Assembly: GCA_003427395.1 (NCBI GenBank)
Contig: BFEA01000198.1
Coordinates: forward strand, 2,100,167 to 2,120,185
Source of the DNA: Chara braunii
Taxonomy: Eukaryota > Streptophyta > Charophyceae > Charales > Characeae
Length of the DNA stretch: 20,019 nt
Reading direction: 5' to 3'
Translations under genes and position numbers: made by a program
Shown here: positions 17,895 through 20,019 of the stretch, one piece after another
How the letters are laid out: every line of letters begins with the position of its first letter
How positions within the stretch are numbered: position 1 is the first letter of the stretch
The notes under the pieces: model-generated
Databases searched by the model: none
Seen by the model: only the letters and a program-made list of their open reading frames with translations
Told to the model about the DNA's origin: nothing

Positions 17895-17937
<43 letters not shown>
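17650..17937. repeat. Near-perfect palindrome, arms about 139 bp
   Basis: The left arm (17650-17788) and right arm (17799-17937) are reverse complements around the 10-nt loop TTGAAACAAG. Outer parts are (AATC)n/(GATT)n with matching interruptions; inner parts are unique. Each inner arm is itself a hairpin: GATCCGTCG, TTTT, CGACGGATC on the left and the same with AAAA on the right. Confidence 0.93.
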
Positions 17938-17939
<2 letters not shown>

Positions 17940-18150
17940 GTAGTTCGTTCATCCGTTTTTCTTATTCTTTTTTTTTTTTTTTTGCGCTTTTCTTTTTCTT
18001 CGTCATATTCTTCTCCTTCATATTGTATTCCCTCTTCTTCTTCTTCTTCTTTTTCTTCTTCTTCTTCGTCGTCGTCGTCGCCGCCTCGTCTTGTCCTCCA
18101 TCGTCTCATTTTCCTCCTCCTCCTCCTCTTCTTCGTCTTCTTCTTCTTCT
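17940..18150 (+). repeat. Pyrimidine-rich microsatellite stretch
   Basis: A 15-base T-run near 17968 is followed by CTT, TTC, GTC (18066-18080) and TCC (18112-18128) blocks. It has no gene. Confidence 0.85.
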
Positions 18151-18521
18151 TCTTAATCGCCTCGTCCTCCTCCTCCAACTCCTCCTCCGACTCCACCTCC
18201 GTCGTCTACTCCTCGTCGTCCTCCTCTTCCTCCATCGTCTCCTTTTCCTCCTCCTCCTCGTNCCCCTCCTCCTCGTCCTCCATCTCGCCGACCTCCTATT
18301 CCGCCATCTCCGACTCATCGTCCTCCACGTCGGAACCATCCTCCCGTGACCTGTGTACGCCCACTCCCCACGGCTCCCGCAAGCTCCCCCTCCCTCCCCC
18401 GACCCGTTTTGCCCGCCTGTGTCCCTCCCGCCTTTGCCCCAGTCTCGTAAGTTCCCCCTTGCGTCCCGCCCGCCACTTCGCAAGCCCGCGGACTTCACAC
18501 CCGCCATAGCGCAATCAATCA
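18151..18521 (+). repeat. C-rich block, copy 2
   Basis: Second copy of 17245-17615, with a single ambiguous base at 18262. It also leads into an (AATC)n tract. Confidence 0.9.
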
Positions 18522-18525
18522 ATCT

Positions 18526-18574
<49 letters not shown>

Positions 18575-18575
18575 C

Positions 18576-18610
<35 letters not shown>

Positions 18611-18617
18611 CCAATCA

Positions 18618-18667
<50 letters not shown>

Positions 18668-18672
18668 CCAAC
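18513..18672 (+). repeat. (AATC)n tract
   Basis: About 40 tetranucleotide units, broken by AACC variants near 18575 and 18607-18622. The same unit occurs at 17607-17735, 18880-18897 and 19925-19940. Confidence 0.95.
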
Positions 18673-18825
18673 CAACATGGACTTCAGTGTGATTTGCAGT
18701 TTGGATTTCTGATCTTCATCCACATTCATGTTCCTTGCATCAGTGGGAGATCCCCCAAAAAGTGGCATAATGCCAAAAACATTTTTTTTCCATAAATGTT
18801 CCGAATCATAGTCTTGCGCAAGAAC

Positions 18826-18858
<33 letters not shown>

Positions 18859-18880
18859 TGCCAAAAACCACTTGTCCGGG
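18664..18880. repeat. Right-end tandem repeat, unit 1
   Basis: It contains ACATGGACTTCAGTGTG, CATCAGTGGGAGATC, GTGGCATAATGCC and CTTGCGCAAGAACATCC, then a 27-T run (18830-18856) and CCACTTGTCCGGGATC. It is followed at once by unit 2. Confidence 0.9.
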
Positions 18881-18886
18881 ATCAAT

Positions 18887-19138
18887 CAATCAATCAACCA
18901 ACATGGACTTCAGTGTGATTTGCAGTTTGGATTTCTGATCTTCATCCACATTCATTTTCCTTGCATCAGTGGGAGATCCCCCCAAAAGTGGCATAATGCC
19001 AAAAACATTTTTTTTTCCATAAATGCTCCGAATCACCCCAAATTTTTTTGGGGGGATCTCCTAGTCTTGCGCAAGAACATCCCATTTTTTTTAATTTAAA
19101 AAAAAAAAAATTAATGCCAAAAACCACTTGTCCGGGAT
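18887..19138. repeat. Right-end tandem repeat, unit 2
   Basis: Same order as unit 1 with a few substitutions, plus an extra CCCCAAATTTTTTTGGGG inverted segment near 19037-19054. It leads into the true right terminus ending at 19216. Confidence 0.88.
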
Positions 19139-19227
19139 CCCGGACAACTCCCCTACCGGACGGTTGGGGGAGAAGTCAGACCGAGACATCCGGTCATTGG
19201 ACGATTGGTAACCTAGGTAAAAAAGAA

Positions 19228-19690
19228 GAAACTAGTTTTTCGAAAGTTTGTAGATCTCAGTCCAAGAGACAAACAAGAATAAATACCACATATAAGAGTA
19301 AAAAATAGGCTTAATGAATGCAAATCAGAATTTCATGGCCATACTTGAAGCTAATCAATTACACATACCAATTGTGTGTTTGATAGATTCATGTATTCAA
19401 AGGAATTTCAGTTTGATTAACTTTGACATGAAGTACAAAAAAAAATCGAAGTTTATACAGTAAGCAATGTGGTGAAAAAAAAGAAACTAGTTTTTCGAGA
19501 GTTTGTAAATACCAGTCCAAGAGTCAAACAAGAATAAATACCACATATAAGAGTAAAAACTAGACTTAATGAATGCAATTTCATGTGTCAATTACATATA
19601 CCGATTGTGTGTTTGATAGATTCAGATATTCCAAGCAAATTACAACAAATAATTAATTATCCCATCTTTGTGAATGATGATTCTTTAGAG
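19228..19690. repeat. 255-bp tandem repeat, one full and one partial unit
   Basis: GAAACTAGTTTTTCGA occurs at 19228 and 19483, 255 bp apart. Both units hold AATACCACATATAAGAGTA and TTGTGTGTTTGATAGATTCA; unit 2 has lost about 25 bp in the middle. The end of a third unit lies left of the big element at 15236-15304. AT-rich, no gene. Confidence 0.88.
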
Positions 19691-20019
19691 CATGGTAACC
19701 ACGGACCCGGACATCGGACACTTCCGGACTGTGTTTTCGGACCTGTGTCTGAACCAGTCCGGACTGTCCGGTGTTCCGGACATCACCGGACACCGGACAA
19801 CACCGGACACTGGACTGTCCGGACTGTGTTGGCAGGGACAAGATGTCCGACAAAAAAAAAAAAAAAAGCGGGGAGGGAGCTCACCTGGTCCGCACTTCGT
19901 GCGGAGCACCTACCCGTCTCCCCCAATCAATCAATCAATCTCCCTGAACCTCCTATCCCCCCATCTTTCACTCTTCCCTCTATTTCCCAGAGCCCTTTCA
20001 CTCTTCCCTCTATTTCCCA
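19691..20019. mobile_element. Left part of a further GTCCGG-rich element (runs off the window)
   Basis: From CATGGTAACCACGGACC at 19691 the sequence is crowded with GTCCGG, CCGGAC and GGACAC (to 19850), then an A-run (19852-19867), a short hairpin GTCCGCACTTCGTGCGGA (about 19890), (AATC)n and a 25-bp direct repeat (19965-19989 and 19995-20019). The layout copies the big element, but the right end is not in view. Confidence 0.5.

Larger units (their letters stand above)
15305..19216. mobile_element. Large non-autonomous hAT-like element with GTCCGG-rich ends
   Basis: The 3912 bp start with CTAGGTTACC (15305-15314) and end with its exact reverse complement GGTAACCTAG (19207-19216). They are flanked by perfect 8-bp duplications GTAAAAAA (15297-15304 and 19217-19224). 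Within about 90 bp of the left end GTCCGG or its complement recurs many times; the right end has a smaller set (19130-19190). The uninterrupted tandem copy at about 19473-19490 shows what the empty site looked like. Inside there is no transposase, only internal duplications, microsatellites, hairpins and a long palindrome. It must depend on a transposase from elsewhere. A second left terminus at 16349 shows partial self-duplication or nesting. Confidence 0.82.

Noticed and set aside
15305-19216. Helitron or Mutator-like element
   Set aside because: An 8-bp duplication and short TIRs do not fit Helitrons (no duplication) or typical Mutator elements (9-11 bp duplication, usually longer TIRs).

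Overview
This window looks like repeat-dense nuclear DNA from a green-lineage eukaryote. The signs are a chromodomain Ty3/gypsy retrotransposon, a plant-type LINE with a zf-RVT-like C-terminus, hAT-like DNA elements with 8-bp target duplications, tRNA-derived retroposons, long microsatellites and plant-like splice sites. A streptophyte alga such as Chara is a guess from this style, not something I can prove. Nothing looks bacterial, and no complete host gene is visible.

Layout. (1) 1-1239 is the 3' part of a gypsy pol ORF (integrase core plus C-terminal chromodomain), followed by a polypurine tract and the start of a 3' LTR at 1281. (2) About 2860-10235 is one old, broken LINE: ORF1, AP-like endonuclease, reverse transcriptase, CCHC-like tail, AATAAA and poly(A). 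It is split by two later insertions, a minus-strand poly(A) retroposon at 5726-6599 and a minus-strand tRNA-headed SINE-like element at about 6781-7271. Removing each insertion restores the LINE frame. (3) 10861-11188 is an assembly artefact: a 38-bp Tn5/Nextera mate-pair junction adapter between two exact 145-bp copies of the same sequence. (4) 11256-11861 (minus) holds a possible host exon with good splice signals, next to a tRNA-like fragment. (5) 12006-13920 holds microsatellites, a GCCGACC-rich and G-rich unit bounded by an 8-bp repeat, a 41-bp tandem array and a second copy of the poly(A) retroposon.

(6) The most structured part is 14664-19224. A 353-bp MITE (14672-15024) with 15-bp imperfect TIRs and a perfect 8-bp duplication is followed by a 3.9-kb element (15305-19216). 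The larger element has 10-bp perfect TIRs, a perfect 8-bp duplication and GTCCGG-rich ends, and it sits inside an older 255-bp tandem repeat. Its interior is a patchwork of internal duplications, (TTC)n, (TCC)n and (AATC)n tracts and a near-perfect palindrome with arms of about 139 bp. A related motif-rich end begins near 19691 and runs off the window.

No gene here appears to work with another. The window is a record of nested insertions: gypsy beside LINE, retroposon and SINE into LINE, and hAT-like elements into a tandem repeat. None of the visible elements encodes an intact transposase or reverse transcriptase, so all non-autonomous elements would depend on enzymes encoded elsewhere.
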